Below, in pieces: positions 27,062 through 35,565 of a DNA stretch of 64,000 bases. How positions within the stretch are numbered: position 1 is the first letter of the stretch; each line of letters begins with the position of its first letter. The stretch comes from Aquimarina mytili. Its GTDB lineage: Bacteria > Bacteroidota > Bacteroidia > Flavobacteriales > Flavobacteriaceae. The notes under the pieces were generated by a model. That model had not been told where the DNA came from. It saw nothing but the letters and a program-made list of their open reading frames with translations, and searched no databases. The stretch lies in NCBI RefSeq assembly GCF_016735115.1, contig NZ_JAERQJ010000005.1, positions 62,001 to 126,000 on the forward strand. The letters are read 5' to 3'. The position numbers and the translations under genes are program-made.

Positions 27062-27559
27062 CATTCATCGCGACTTGGGGGTTGCGATTTCATTAACAAC
27101 AAAAAATCACATCAACAAAAATACTTTTTTCGCTAAATACATGCAGTTAGAAATCAATTCCATAGTTGGTTTAACTGATTTCTGTAGACGATTCATACGT
27201 TTTTTCATAATAGGGACAATAAGTGTGGGTTAATAATTTATTTTTTAATCCATAAAAACAATAATATAGGGGTATTGTTTTTATTAGGAATGCTAATATG
27301 CAAAAAAAAATCAATATCAACGTTTAAATACGTAATAAATCGACAAAATACTCAAAATTTTAACATTTGGACTCAAAAAGCTTGGTTTTACTGCTTAAAG
27401 GAAAGGTTTAAGGCCACGGAAAACTGGTTGAAAGTGTAGTATTTTTCTTTCAAAATTGAGTTTGATAGGCTTGCTACTATGTAACGTTCATTTTTCAGAA
27501 TTATTATTCGTCGGGATTAAATTATTATTCGTTCTACTGTATATAGAATTAGTAAATAA
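27062..27559. other. 498-bp intergenic region with an 11-bp perfect hairpin
   Basis: No convincing gene is seen. Notable items are a small inverted repeat ATCGC/GCGAT (27067-27088) and a perfect 11-bp stem TAAAAACAATA/TATTGTTTTTA (27253-27263 and 27273-27283) with a 9-nt loop. The region separates the terminator of the ABC gene from the convergent scoB stop. It is AT-rich and could hold a small RNA, but nothing in the sequence demonstrates one. Confidence 0.5.
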
Positions 27560-28216
27560 TCAATCCAAAACCATTTCAGGGATTTCTCCCTTGATTACAA
27601 GATTTCCTTCGGTAGCCTTTTTAATATCTTCAACAGATACTCCTGGTGCTCTTTCTAACAATACAAATCCATTATCTGTAACTTCTAAAAGGGCCAAATT
27701 GGTAACTACTTTTTTTACGCAGTTTACCCCGGTTAATGGCAATGAGCACTTTTTAAGTAACTTGGACGCTCCCGCCTTATTTGTATGCATCATTGCCACG
27801 ATGATATTTTCTGCACTCGCTACTAGATCCATAGCTCCCCCCATTCCTTTAACCATTTTACCAGGAATTTTCCAATTTGCGATATCACCATGTTCTGAAA
27901 CCTCCATAGCACCTAAAATAGTAAGATCTACGTGCTGCCCTCTAATCATATTGAAACTTGTTGCAGAATCAAAAAAAGAAGCTCCCGGCATGGTCGTAAT
28001 TGTTTGTTTTCCGGCATTAATTATATCGGCATCTTCTTCTCCTTCATATGGAAAAGGCCCCATGCCTAAAACACCATTTTCGCTCTGAAATTCGACTTCA
28101 ATGCCTTTTGGGATATAATTTGCTACCAAGGTTGGTATTCCAATTCCTAAATTAACAAAATATCCATCTTTTAGTTCTTTTGCAATACGTCTTGCTATTC
28201 CGTTTTTATCTAGCAT
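27560..28216 (-). CDS. scoB: 3-oxoacid CoA-transferase subunit B
   Basis: 218 residues. GYFVNLGIGIPTLVANY and the catalytic SENGVLGMGP motif, whose Glu forms the thioester with CoA, identify the beta subunit; KMVKGMGGAMDLVASAENII is also typical. With subunit A it transfers CoA between succinyl-CoA or acetyl-CoA and 3-oxoacids for ketone-body and short-chain acid metabolism. A peroxiredoxin gene separates it from scoA upstream on the same strand; the gaps are 19 and 33 bp, so all three are likely one transcript. Confidence 0.94.
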   Translation of the reverse strand: MLDKNGIARRIAKELKDGYFVNLGIGIPTLVANYIPKGIEVEFQSENGVLGMGPFPYEGEEDADIINAGKQTITTMPGASFFDSATSFNMIRGQHVDLTILGAMEVSEHGDIANWKIPGKMVKGMGGAMDLVASAENIIVAMMHTNKAGASKLLKKCSLPLTGVNCVKKVVTNLALLEVTDNGFVLLERAPGVSVEDIKKATEGNLVIKGEIPEMVLD

Positions 28217-28235
28217 AAATAATTCTAAATTAAAA

Positions 28236-28877
28236 TCAATTTAAGTTTGGTTGTGGAGTCATCCTTAAATAAGGTTTGATTTCTTTGTGTCCTTTCGGAA
28301 ATAATTGTGGTATTTCTTCATTAGTAACCGATGGCACTATAACACAATCTTCTCCTTCATTCCAGTTTGCTGGTGTAGCGACCTTATGATATGCAGTTAA
28401 TTGAAGTGAATCTATAACGCGTAACAATTCATCAAAATTTCTTCCTGTTGAGGCAGGGTACGTAATAGTAAGTTTGATACTTTTATCTGGCCCAATTACA
28501 AAAACTGAACGTACTGTTAATTGACTATCGGCATTAGGATGAATCATATCATATAATTCGGATACTTTTCTATCTTCATCAGCAATAATGGGAAAATTAA
28601 CCGTTGTATTTTGTGTTTCATTAATGTCTTTAATCCAACCATGGTGAGATTCTAATCCATCAACACTTAATGCGGCAACCTTTACATTTCGTTTATTAAA
28701 CTCATCAGTATATTTTGCAACCGTTCCTAACTCTGTTGTGCATACTGGTGTATAATCTGCCGGGTGCGAAAATAATACTCCCCAGCTATCTCCTAACCAG
28801 TTATGAAAATCAATTTCTCCTTCTGTTGTTTGCGCTTTGAAGTTTGGCGCTTCATCTCCTAATCGTAATGCTGCCAT
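28236..28877 (-). CDS. Peroxiredoxin, Prx6 (1-Cys) type
   Basis: 213 residues. The peroxidatic motif HPADYTPVCTTEL places Cys46, with the catalytic Thr and Pro before it. The long C-terminal domain with VIDSLQLTAYHKVATPANW is characteristic of Prx6-type peroxiredoxins. A further Cys178 in EGEDCVIVPS sits where some members form a disulphide. It reduces hydrogen or alkyl peroxides in the cytoplasm using thiols. It lies between scoA and scoB, an unexpected place for this gene. Confidence 0.93.
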   Translation of the reverse strand: MAALRLGDEAPNFKAQTTEGEIDFHNWLGDSWGVLFSHPADYTPVCTTELGTVAKYTDEFNKRNVKVAALSVDGLESHHGWIKDINETQNTTVNFPIIADEDRKVSELYDMIHPNADSQLTVRSVFVIGPDKSIKLTITYPASTGRNFDELLRVIDSLQLTAYHKVATPANWNEGEDCVIVPSVTNEEIPQLFPKGHKEIKPYLRMTPQPNLN

Positions 28878-28910
28878 GATTTGTATGTTTTTTAGGTTTT
28901 AAATGTGTGA

Positions 28911-29612
28911 TTATTCTTTTTTACGCACAGTGCGTTGTTCAATTCTCTTCTCGTATCGTTCTCCCTTAAAAATTCGTTGTACAAATATCCCAGGGATATG
29001 AATATGATCAGGATCCAACGTACCTGCCGGAACAAGTTCTTCTACTTCGGCAACAGTAATTTTAGCTGCACCGCACATACACGGATTAAAATTTCTTGCG
29101 GTTCCTTTAAAAATTAAATTTCCAGCTTCATCTCCTTTCCAGGCTTTTACAAAAGCAAAATCGGCTTTAAACGCATGTTCAAGTACATACATTTTTCCAT
29201 TAAATTCTCTGGTTTCTTTTCCTTCGGCAACTTCAGTACCATACCCAGCAGGAGTATAAAATGCAGGAAACCCTCCTTGAGCAGCTCTACATCTTTCTGC
29301 TAACGTTCCTTGCGGTATTAATTCAACATCTAATTCTCCACTAAGCATTTGTCTTTCAAATTCATCATTTTCACCCACGTAAGAAGAGACCATTTTTTTT
29401 ATTTGCCTTTGTTGAAGTAGCAACCCTAATCCAAAATCATCTACTCCTGCATTATTAGATATACAGGTTAGTCCTTTGATGTTTAATTTCACAAGTTGTG
29501 CAATTGCATTTTCGGGAATACCGCACAGGCCAAATCCTCCCAGCATTAGGGTCATATTATCTTTCACCCCTTGCAAAGCATCGGTAACGTTGGGTACCGT
29601 TTTACGAATCAT
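28911..29612 (-). CDS. scoA: 3-oxoacid CoA-transferase subunit A
   Basis: 233 residues. [19 protein letters not shown] holds the conserved G-x-G-x-x-G-x-P of the alpha subunit, and [15 protein letters not shown] plus [15 protein letters not shown] confirm it. It is the first gene of the scoA-peroxiredoxin-scoB set and supplies the CoA-binding half of the heteromeric transferase. The start ATG at 29612 begins immediately before the conserved VPNVTDAL segment. Confidence 0.94.
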   Translation of the reverse strand: MIRKTVPNVTDALQGVKDNMTLMLGGFGLCGIPENAIAQLVKLNIKGLTCISNNAGVDDFGLGLLLQQRQIKKMVSSYVGENDEFERQMLSGELDVELIPQGTLAERCRAAQGGFPAFYTPAGYGTEVAEGKETREFNGKMYVLEHAFKADFAFVKAWKGDEAGNLIFKGTARNFNPCMCGAAKITVAEVEELVPAGTLDPDHIHIPGIFVQRIFKGERYEKRIEQRTVRKKE

Positions 29613-29712
29613 AGTGTTCTAATTTTAGCAGATTAAAAGTACTAAAAAAACATCACTATATCGTTTGAAAACGAAGAGTTTTAAGATTAATTTAATTGAT
29701 AGGTATCTTGGA

Positions 29713-32046
29713 CTACATTGAAAATTCGTCGTCTAAATTTTCATCTTTGACATTACTCTTTTTAAATGCTTCGCAATCCACTTCAATTGTTAATCTATCA
29801 GGTTTTTTAAACGCTCCTTTAGAAACTTTCAAGGTTTTATCTGCGTAGCATTTTTTCATGTATAATCCCCAGATAGGTAACGCCATTGTTGCGCCCTGTC
29901 CGAACATAGTACTGGAAAAGTGAGTCGACCTATCATCTCCTCCTACCCAAACACCTGTACAAAGATTAGGGACCATCCCCATAAACCAACCATCACTTTG
30001 ATTTTGTGTCGTTCCTGTTTTACCAGCTATAGGGTTGTCAAATAGGTAAGGATATCCTGTAATTACGTTTTTAAAATCATATCGATCTCTTGGTCCAGCA
30101 CGAAGTCTTCGGCCCGATCCAGATTGGGTAACGCCTTCCATTAAATTAACAGTAACATATGCCGCTTCTTTACTAATTACATCACGAGTTTCTGGAACAA
30201 ATTGATATAAAGCCATACCATTTTTGTCTTCGATACTTGTAATCATTACAGGTTTTGTATAAATCCCTTGATTAGCAAAAGTACTGTAAGCACCGACCAT
30301 CTCTGATAATTTAAGATCTACAGATCCCAAAGCAATTGATGCCACAGGTAAAATATCTGATGACACTCCACTTTTTTTGGCTAATCTAGCAATAGGTTCT
30401 GGACCAATTCTATCCATTAAACGCGCAGAAATAGTATTTACTGATTTTGCTAACGCCTCTTTCAAGCTCATGTAGCCTGTATATTCTGCATCACTATTTT
30501 TTGGTGTCCAATCTTTTTCAAGTACACCATGGGAGCCTATTGAAATAGTAATTTGTGACATTGGTAGCGTATCACATGGTGATAATTTTAATTGATCAAT
30601 TGCGGTTGCATATACAAAAGGCTTAAATGTTGACCCTACTTGCCTAGCTCCTTGATATACATGATCGTATTGAAAATGTTTATAATTAACTCCTCCTACC
30701 CATGCTTTAACGTGACCAGTTTGCGGTTCCATAGACATTAATCCAGAACGTAAAAACTTTTTGTAATACAAAATAGAGTCTTTTGGAGTCATAATGGTAT
30801 CTATTTCTCCTTTCCAACTGAAGATTTTCATCTCGGTTTTCTTATCAAACGAAGCCAGAATCTCCTTTTCGCTCTTTCCTTGAGATAACATCTTTTTTCT
30901 CCTTGCAGAGGACTTTATACTTCTATTAATTATACCTTTTAACTGATCTTTGGTAATATCTCTAAACGGACTGGTTTTATTATCTTTTTCCTGCTTATCA
31001 AATTCTTTTTGAAGATTAGCCATATGCTCTTGAACAGCTTCTTCGGCATATTTTTGATTACGTGAATCTATCGTTACATTAATTCGTAAACCATCTCGGT
31101 ATATATCATAGTACTCTATCTCCCCATCCTCGTTTTCGCCTTTTGGGTTATTTTTTACCCAATTAGACATCCAGCTTCTCACATACTCTCTAAAATAGGT
31201 TGCGGTACCATCCTTATGCCCTTCTGGAGAGTAATCCAATGTAAGTGGTAATTGCTTTAAGCTATCGCGCTCTTTTTCATTAATATACCCATATTTCTCC
31301 ATTTGATTAAGCACCACATCTCTCCTGTTCTTTACCATTTCTGGTCGTCGTAACGGGTTAAAAAGTGAAGAGTTTTTAAGCATTCCTACTAAAACGGCTG
31401 CTTCTTCTTTTTTAAGCTCTTTTGGATTCTTACCAAAATAAATACGCGATGCCGAGCTAATCCCAATAGCCTGATTTAAGAAATCGTACTTATTAAGATA
31501 CATGGTAATGATCTCATTTTTGGTGTATTGTCTTTCTAATCGGGTTGCGATTACCCATTCTTTCAATTTTTGTTTAAAGCGCTCCCAAATATTTTTAGAT
31601 CCCCCGGTAAATAGCTGTTTTGACAACTGTTGAGATATTGTACTAGCTCCTCCTTTACTCCCCAGAAAAATAAAAGCTCTTAATGTACCTCTGGCATCAA
31701 TCCCAGAATGATCATAATACCTGGCATCTTCTGTTGCTACTAGTGCATCAACCAAATGTTGTGGTAGGTCTTCGTAGCTTACCGGGGTACGGTTTTCGTT
31801 GAAAAAAGTTCCTATTTGAACTCCATCAGACGAGATAACCTGGGTTGCAAGGTCATTTTGAGGATTTTCTAGTTCAGCAAACTTGGGCATCTCTCCATAA
31901 AACCCCCAGCTTGCAAATAGAAATAATAAAACGATTAGAAAGACTCCTGATGCAAATATGATCCAAAAGCCTTTGATAAACTTTAGAGTATTTATTTGTT
32001 TAGTTTTTGTTCTCTTTTTTGTCGATTTGGGTTTTGCCTTTGCCAT
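29713..32046 (-). CDS. Penicillin-binding protein 1A, bifunctional peptidoglycan synthase
   Basis: 777 residues. A basic cytoplasmic start and one membrane helix (about 25-48) precede the glycosyltransferase domain (VATEDARYYDHSGID, GGASTISQQLSKQLF, QYTKNEIITMYLN) and the transpeptidase domain with STFKPFVY (S-x-x-K), KSVNTIS (S-x-N) and AGKTGTTQ (K-T-G). It polymerises lipid II and crosslinks peptidoglycan in the periplasm. The upstream gldH stop is 3 bp before its start, so it is translationally close to gldH and PSP1 in one operon. The C-terminus ends in an acidic tail. Confidence 0.95.
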   Translation of the reverse strand: MAKAKPKSTKKRTKTKQINTLKFIKGFWIIFASGVFLIVLLFLFASWGFYGEMPKFAELENPQNDLATQVISSDGVQIGTFFNENRTPVSYEDLPQHLVDALVATEDARYYDHSGIDARGTLRAFIFLGSKGGASTISQQLSKQLFTGGSKNIWERFKQKLKEWVIATRLERQYTKNEIITMYLNKYDFLNQAIGISSASRIYFGKNPKELKKEEAAVLVGMLKNSSLFNPLRRPEMVKNRRDVVLNQMEKYGYINEKERDSLKQLPLTLDYSPEGHKDGTATYFREYVRSWMSNWVKNNPKGENEDGEIEYYDIYRDGLRINVTIDSRNQKYAEEAVQEHMANLQKEFDKQEKDNKTSPFRDITKDQLKGIINRSIKSSARRKKMLSQGKSEKEILASFDKKTEMKIFSWKGEIDTIMTPKDSILYYKKFLRSGLMSMEPQTGHVKAWVGGVNYKHFQYDHVYQGARQVGSTFKPFVYATAIDQLKLSPCDTLPMSQITISIGSHGVLEKDWTPKNSDAEYTGYMSLKEALAKSVNTISARLMDRIGPEPIARLAKKSGVSSDILPVASIALGSVDLKLSEMVGAYSTFANQGIYTKPVMITSIEDKNGMALYQFVPETRDVISKEAAYVTVNLMEGVTQSGSGRRLRAGPRDRYDFKNVITGYPYLFDNPIAGKTGTTQNQSDGWFMGMVPNLCTGVWVGGDDRSTHFSSTMFGQGATMALPIWGLYMKKCYADKTLKVSKGAFKKPDRLTIEVDCEAFKKSNVKDENLDDEFSM

Positions 32047-32049
32047 GAT

Positions 32050-32541
32050 TTAAGGGTTTTGCACATATTCTATTCTAAATCCAACATCTGTAATTCCTTC
32101 TAAAGAATATACTCCATCTACTTCACCATTCTTTCGCATTGCATGTTCTATACTAATGTTGTATGCTCCGTCTTCAATAAACTTTACGTTTTCTTTGTAC
32201 CATAATTTATTTTCTTTAAGATCCGAGAAACCAGTACCTAGCCATGTTCCATCTGGCATAGCCATTTGATACTCGAGGGTATCTGTTATAACTTTTCCAT
32301 TTGGAAATTTCATCTGACTGATTAAAAATAAATTACTGTATTTATACAAATTATTATTACGAATATTAATAAACAAATTATACGTCTGGGTAGAATCCAG
32401 TTTTGGTAACAAAAAGTTTATTTTTTCATTCATTTCCCAGGTGTCAGAAACTGATTGATACTCATCAAAGACCTGAGTATCATCACAAGAAGCTAAACTT
32501 AATACACTAAAAACTGCTATAACAATCCTAAGCTTTATCAT
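32050..32541 (-). CDS. gldH: Gliding motility lipoprotein GldH
   Basis: 163 residues from the ATG at 32541. A longer reading frame to 32724 exists but lies inside the PSP1 gene, whereas the 32541 start gives a proper lipoprotein signal (FSVLSLASC). The mature part FDEYQSVSDTWEMNEKINF, WLGTGFSDLKENKLWYKE and IEHAMRKN is the GldH pattern of the Flavobacteriia. GldH is required for gliding, where it supports T9SS-linked motility proteins at the cell envelope. The start overlaps the end of the PSP1 gene by 14 bp; PBP1A follows 3 bp after. Confidence 0.9.
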   Translation of the reverse strand: MIKLRIVIAVFSVLSLASCDDTQVFDEYQSVSDTWEMNEKINFLLPKLDSTQTYNLFINIRNNNLYKYSNLFLISQMKFPNGKVITDTLEYQMAMPDGTWLGTGFSDLKENKLWYKENVKFIEDGAYNISIEHAMRKNGEVDGVYSLEGITDVGFRIEYVQNP

Positions 32542-33805
32542 TATTCTTGTTTGAAGATCTACGTTTTTTATTGCGTTGATTATTGGGCCTATTTCTTTTT
32601 TTATTTTCAGGATTTCCCGCTTCAGGCTTGTTTGAAACCATCGCCTTCTTTTCTGATGTTTTTTTGTTTGAATTTTTTCTTCTATTGCGATTTCTTCTTT
32701 TTTTGCTTCGTTTAGGTTGATCAAATCGAGTTAAGCTATCTTGACCTACAACGTTCTCAAAATCTGTTTTATTATCCTCAATTAAATCTGAAGCAAACTC
32801 CTCTAAACTGGCAATTTTTTCATCATTATTATTAGCAGCAATGATTTCATTAACATCATCTTTAGAGATTTTATGCCAATTCATCCATTCTCCTTCATAG
32901 GCATACCATAATAATCCTTTAAAAATATCTATTTTTTGACAAACGGCTGTTCCTTTTTCTGTCTGAAGTTTTGTATCTGTCTTTGGAAAACTATTAAGCG
33001 CATCTATATAGGCATCTAGTTCATAATTAAGACAGCATTTTAACTTCCCACATTGACCAGCTAATTTTTGTGGGTTTAAGGATAATTGTTGATATCTGGC
33101 TGCACTTGTATTTACAGATCTAAAATCGGTAAGCCATGTAGAACAACATAACTCACGCCCACAAGATCCAATACCACCAAGTCTTGCCGCTTCTTGTCTG
33201 AAGCCAACCTGGCGCATTTCGATACGTGTGCTAAACTCATGAGCAAACTCTTTGATCAATTGTCTAAAATCCACACGTTCTTCGGCAGTATAATAAAATG
33301 TTGCTTTGGATCCATCTCCCTGGAACTCTATATCAGAAATTTTCATTTGTAGTTCGAGTCGTATCGCAATTTCTCTGGCTCGAACCTTCATAGATTCTTC
33401 TTTATCTCTGGACTTTTGCCAAATATCTATGTCTTTTTGAGATGCTTTTCGATATACTTTTTTTACATCTTCGCTATCTACATCCACTTTCTTTTTTTTC
33501 ATCTGTATCCTTACGAGCTCACCAGTAAGAGAAACAATCCCAACATCATGACCGGGAGATGCTTCTGTAGCTACAATATCACCTATGCTTAAAGAAAGAT
33601 TTTCTGTATTCTTAAAGAAGTTTTTTCTACCATTTTTAAATCGTATTTCAACACACGAAAACGGTATAGCGCCACTGGGAAGTGACATATTTGACAACCA
33701 ATCAAAAACTGTTAATTTATTACAACCATCGGTACCACAGGTACCATTGTTCTTGCATCCTTTTGGTTGTCCGTCTTTTCCGGAGGAACAACTACTACAC
33801 CCCAT
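32528..33805 (-). CDS. PSP1 domain protein (RicT/YaaT-like)
   Basis: 425 residues. Cys-rich N-terminus (GCSSCSSGKDGQPKGC, then CGTDGC), then the PSP1 C-terminal domain with FYYTAEERVDFRQLIKEFA, ARLGGIGSCGRELCCSTWL and LAGQCGKLKCCLNYE. The conserved Cys residues in the last two segments ligate iron-sulphur clusters in B. subtilis RicT. A long Lys/Arg/Asn-rich tail (about 360-425) looks disordered and RNA-binding. RicT-type proteins affect RNase Y and RNA processing in Firmicutes; the role here is inferred. It heads the PSP1-gldH-PBP1A run. Confidence 0.88.
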   Translation of the reverse strand: MGCSSCSSGKDGQPKGCKNNGTCGTDGCNKLTVFDWLSNMSLPSGAIPFSCVEIRFKNGRKNFFKNTENLSLSIGDIVATEASPGHDVGIVSLTGELVRIQMKKKKVDVDSEDVKKVYRKASQKDIDIWQKSRDKEESMKVRAREIAIRLELQMKISDIEFQGDGSKATFYYTAEERVDFRQLIKEFAHEFSTRIEMRQVGFRQEAARLGGIGSCGRELCCSTWLTDFRSVNTSAARYQQLSLNPQKLAGQCGKLKCCLNYELDAYIDALNSFPKTDTKLQTEKGTAVCQKIDIFKGLLWYAYEGEWMNWHKISKDDVNEIIAANNNDEKIASLEEFASDLIEDNKTDFENVVGQDSLTRFDQPKRSKKRRNRNRRKNSNKKTSEKKAMVSNKPEAGNPENKKRNRPNNQRNKKRRSSNKNNDKA

Positions 33806-33904
33806 ATTTTCTTATATATTGAAATTTGTCTGCGATTATTATCGCAACAAATATGGTTCTTACTACGGTTAGAAATATAACCCATTTCTAACATCTTAAT
33901 TGTT

Positions 33905-33943
33905 AAAGATACTATGAAAAAAATTATCCGCCATAGTATCTTT
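33905..33943 (-). terminator. 12-bp perfect hairpin after trhO
   Basis: AAAGATACTATG (33905-33916) and CATAGTATCTTT (33932-33943) form a 12-bp stem around a 15-nt loop, located just beyond the trhO stop and before the PSP1 start. It may end the trhO transcript or form part of the PSP1 leader, which also has a smaller stem, TGCGAT/ATCGCA (33831-33846). Confidence 0.55.
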
Positions 33944-33958
33944 GGCATTTTACCTTTA

Positions 33959-34987
33959 CTACTTGTATTTCAACACTTCAGAACGGCCTTTTTTAAAAAT
34001 CTTATTGCTATTGCCTTTACCTTTTCTTAATGCTTTTTGTTCTTCAAACGGTAATTGGTTTATTTCCATACACTCTGTAGAACAACAATTTTGCATTTTT
34101 GTTGCACACGCTGAACATTGAATAAACAAAAGGTGGCATGCCTCGTTCTCACAATTTACATGAGTGTCGCAAGGGCTACCACATTGGTGACAATTGGCAA
34201 TTACATCTTCTGAAATTCGTTCTGATCGCCTATGATCAAAAACAAAGTTTTTTCCTAAAAACTTATTTTCTAAGCCTTGTGCTTCAACTTGTCTGGCGTA
34301 TTCGATAATACCACCTTCTAATTGAAATACATTTTTAAACCCTTTGTGTTTATAATAAGCGCTGGCTTTTTCGCATCGGATTCCACCGGTACAATACATC
34401 ACCAGTTTTTTATCTTCTTTATGATCTTTAAGATCTTCTTCAATAATATCTAGCGAATCTCTAAATGTATCTACATCTGGAGTAACCGCGCCTTTAAAAT
34501 GACCGATTTCGCTCTCATAATGATTACGCATATCTACCAATACAGTATTGGGATCTTCAATTAATTCATTAAATTTTGAAGCATCTACATGAACCCCTTT
34601 GTCGGTAACATCAAAAGTACCATCATCTAAACCATCTGCCACAATCTTATGTCTAACTTTGACCTTAAGTTTTAAGAAGGATTTTGCATCTTGTTCTCTG
34701 GCAATGTTTAGTCGTACATTTTCTAAAAATGAAATACTATCCAGGTGTTTTTTAAAGGTTTCAAAGTTTGGTGCCGGGACCGATAATTGGCCATTAATAC
34801 CTTCTTTCGCCACATAAATTCGTCCGAGAACGTCTAATTCGTCCCAATGAATAAAAAGGTGGTTTCTAAAAATTTCAGGATTTCCGATATGTGCATATTT
34901 ATAGAAAGAAAGCGTAAGACGGTCTGTACCGGCTTCGTCGATAAGCACTGCTCTTTCTTTTGCACTCAATTTGTTGTACAGTTGCAT
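33959..34987 (-). CDS. trhO: tRNA uridine(34) hydroxylase (rhodanese-domain)
   Basis: 342 residues from the ATG at 34987. An in-frame ATG at 35038 lies upstream of the predicted -7 box (35028-35035), so it would not be in the transcript. The N-terminal acylphosphatase-like domain (RIYVAKEGINGQLSVPA) is followed by a rhodanese domain with active-site loop CTGGIRCEKAS and a C-terminal Cys-rich module (CHQCGSPCDTHVNCENEAC). These match TrhO (YceA), which hydroxylates U34 of certain tRNAs with prephenate-dependent chemistry in bacteria. It is monocistronic. Confidence 0.92.
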   Translation of the reverse strand: MQLYNKLSAKERAVLIDEAGTDRLTLSFYKYAHIGNPEIFRNHLFIHWDELDVLGRIYVAKEGINGQLSVPAPNFETFKKHLDSISFLENVRLNIAREQDAKSFLKLKVKVRHKIVADGLDDGTFDVTDKGVHVDASKFNELIEDPNTVLVDMRNHYESEIGHFKGAVTPDVDTFRDSLDIIEEDLKDHKEDKKLVMYCTGGIRCEKASAYYKHKGFKNVFQLEGGIIEYARQVEAQGLENKFLGKNFVFDHRRSERISEDVIANCHQCGSPCDTHVNCENEACHLLFIQCSACATKMQNCCSTECMEINQLPFEEQKALRKGKGNSNKIFKKGRSEVLKYK

Positions 34988-35027
34988 GCTATACCTACGT
35001 TTTAAGTTAAAAGATTCATTATTTGGG

Positions 35028-35057
35028 CAAAAGTACAAATCATGATGATATTACAAA
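35028..35057 (-). promoter_or_regulatory. Bacteroidota promoter for trhO
   Basis: On the minus strand TTTG (35057-35054) and TACTTTTG (35035-35028) match the -33 and -7 elements (TTTG, TAnnTTTG) with an 18-nt spacer. The start site predicted near 35022 is 35 nt before the ATG at 34987. The -33 element overlaps the tail of the terminator that ends the upstream small-peptide transcript. Confidence 0.6.
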
Positions 35058-35092
35058 AAAAATGCCCTGAAATTATATTCAAGGCATTTTTT
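35055..35092 (-). terminator. Strong intrinsic terminator for a minus-strand transcript upstream of trhO
   Basis: A perfect 10-bp stem AAAAAATGCC and GGCATTTTTT (35057-35066, 35083-35092) surrounds a partly paired loop. Read on the minus strand it ends in a run of eight T (35062-35055). Its position upstream of trhO, not downstream, and opposite in sense to recA, means it must terminate a transcript starting between about 35100 and 35565, which fits the small-peptide gene at 35146-35232. Confidence 0.75.
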
Positions 35093-35145
35093 GGCCAATT
35101 CGTTATTTATTATTTTAACGTATTTAAAAAAATAAAATAACGAAG

Positions 35146-35232
35146 CTAGCCACCTTCGACCATACAATTACTAATTGCAGTAGTTGCACAGCCATCAAGA
35201 TTGTGTTTTATGACTCTTTTAAGAAACTTCAT
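35146..35232 (-). CDS. Candidate 28-residue cysteine-containing peptide gene
   Basis: Minus-strand ATG at 35232 to TAG at 35148-35146. The predicted peptide begins MKFLKRVIKHN (basic, amphipathic) and ends GCATTAISNCMVEGG, with two Cys eight positions apart and a Gly-Gly C-terminus. A canonical Shine-Dalgarno AAGGAG sits 10 nt before the ATG, unusual for a phylum that rarely uses it. About 55 bp after the stop is a strong intrinsic terminator in the same sense, and an 8-bp stem (35101-35108 with 35135-35142) lies in the 3' region. It is divergent from recA. I do not recognise a family. It could be a modified-peptide precursor, a small toxin or a signal peptide; no processing enzymes are nearby. 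Too short for routine gene callers. Confidence 0.45.
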   Translation of the reverse strand: MKFLKRVIKHNLDGCATTAISNCMVEGG

Positions 35233-35565
35233 AGGTCACGCTCTCCTTACAAATTTGTTCAAGTTTGCTTTATTAATAGATGCGAAAAAAGTGGAAGGGT
35301 TGCGTTGAGCCTAAAAATTTATTTATTTGTTTTATAATTTCAGTTGTATAATTTCTTCCTTTAAGTAGAGTAAAACCTTTATTAAATTTGTTTCAATACT
35401 GGAACCATTTTCAACATATTATTCTTCTTAATTTACGCTTTGTGCTAGATGTAATTATCATAATTAAGTATTCTTCTACGACCTTTTTAGGTTGTTAATA
35501 ATCATTTTAGAATCCATATCTCAACTACAAAAAGAAATAGTACTTTAGCAGAAAGTTAATTACCA
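35233..35565. other. Divergent regulatory region between small-peptide gene and recA
   Basis: A 333-bp AT-rich region without further supportable reading frames. On the minus strand it must carry the promoter of the small-peptide gene. On the plus strand AGTACTTTAGC, ending about 20 bp before recA, is a weak -7-like match. I saw no clear LexA-type palindrome. Confidence 0.5.

Noticed and set aside
27456..28088. A 210-codon plus-strand frame antisense to scoB
   Set aside because: It is the shadow of the well-supported scoB gene, with no matching codon pattern, no ribosome site and no recognisable domain.
32542..32724. A longer N-terminus for GldH
   Set aside because: The extension lies inside the PSP1 gene, and the ATG at 32541 gives a proper lipoprotein signal.
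35233..35565. A LexA-type operator before recA
   Set aside because: No clear palindrome of that type was found by eye; SOS control cannot be claimed from this region.
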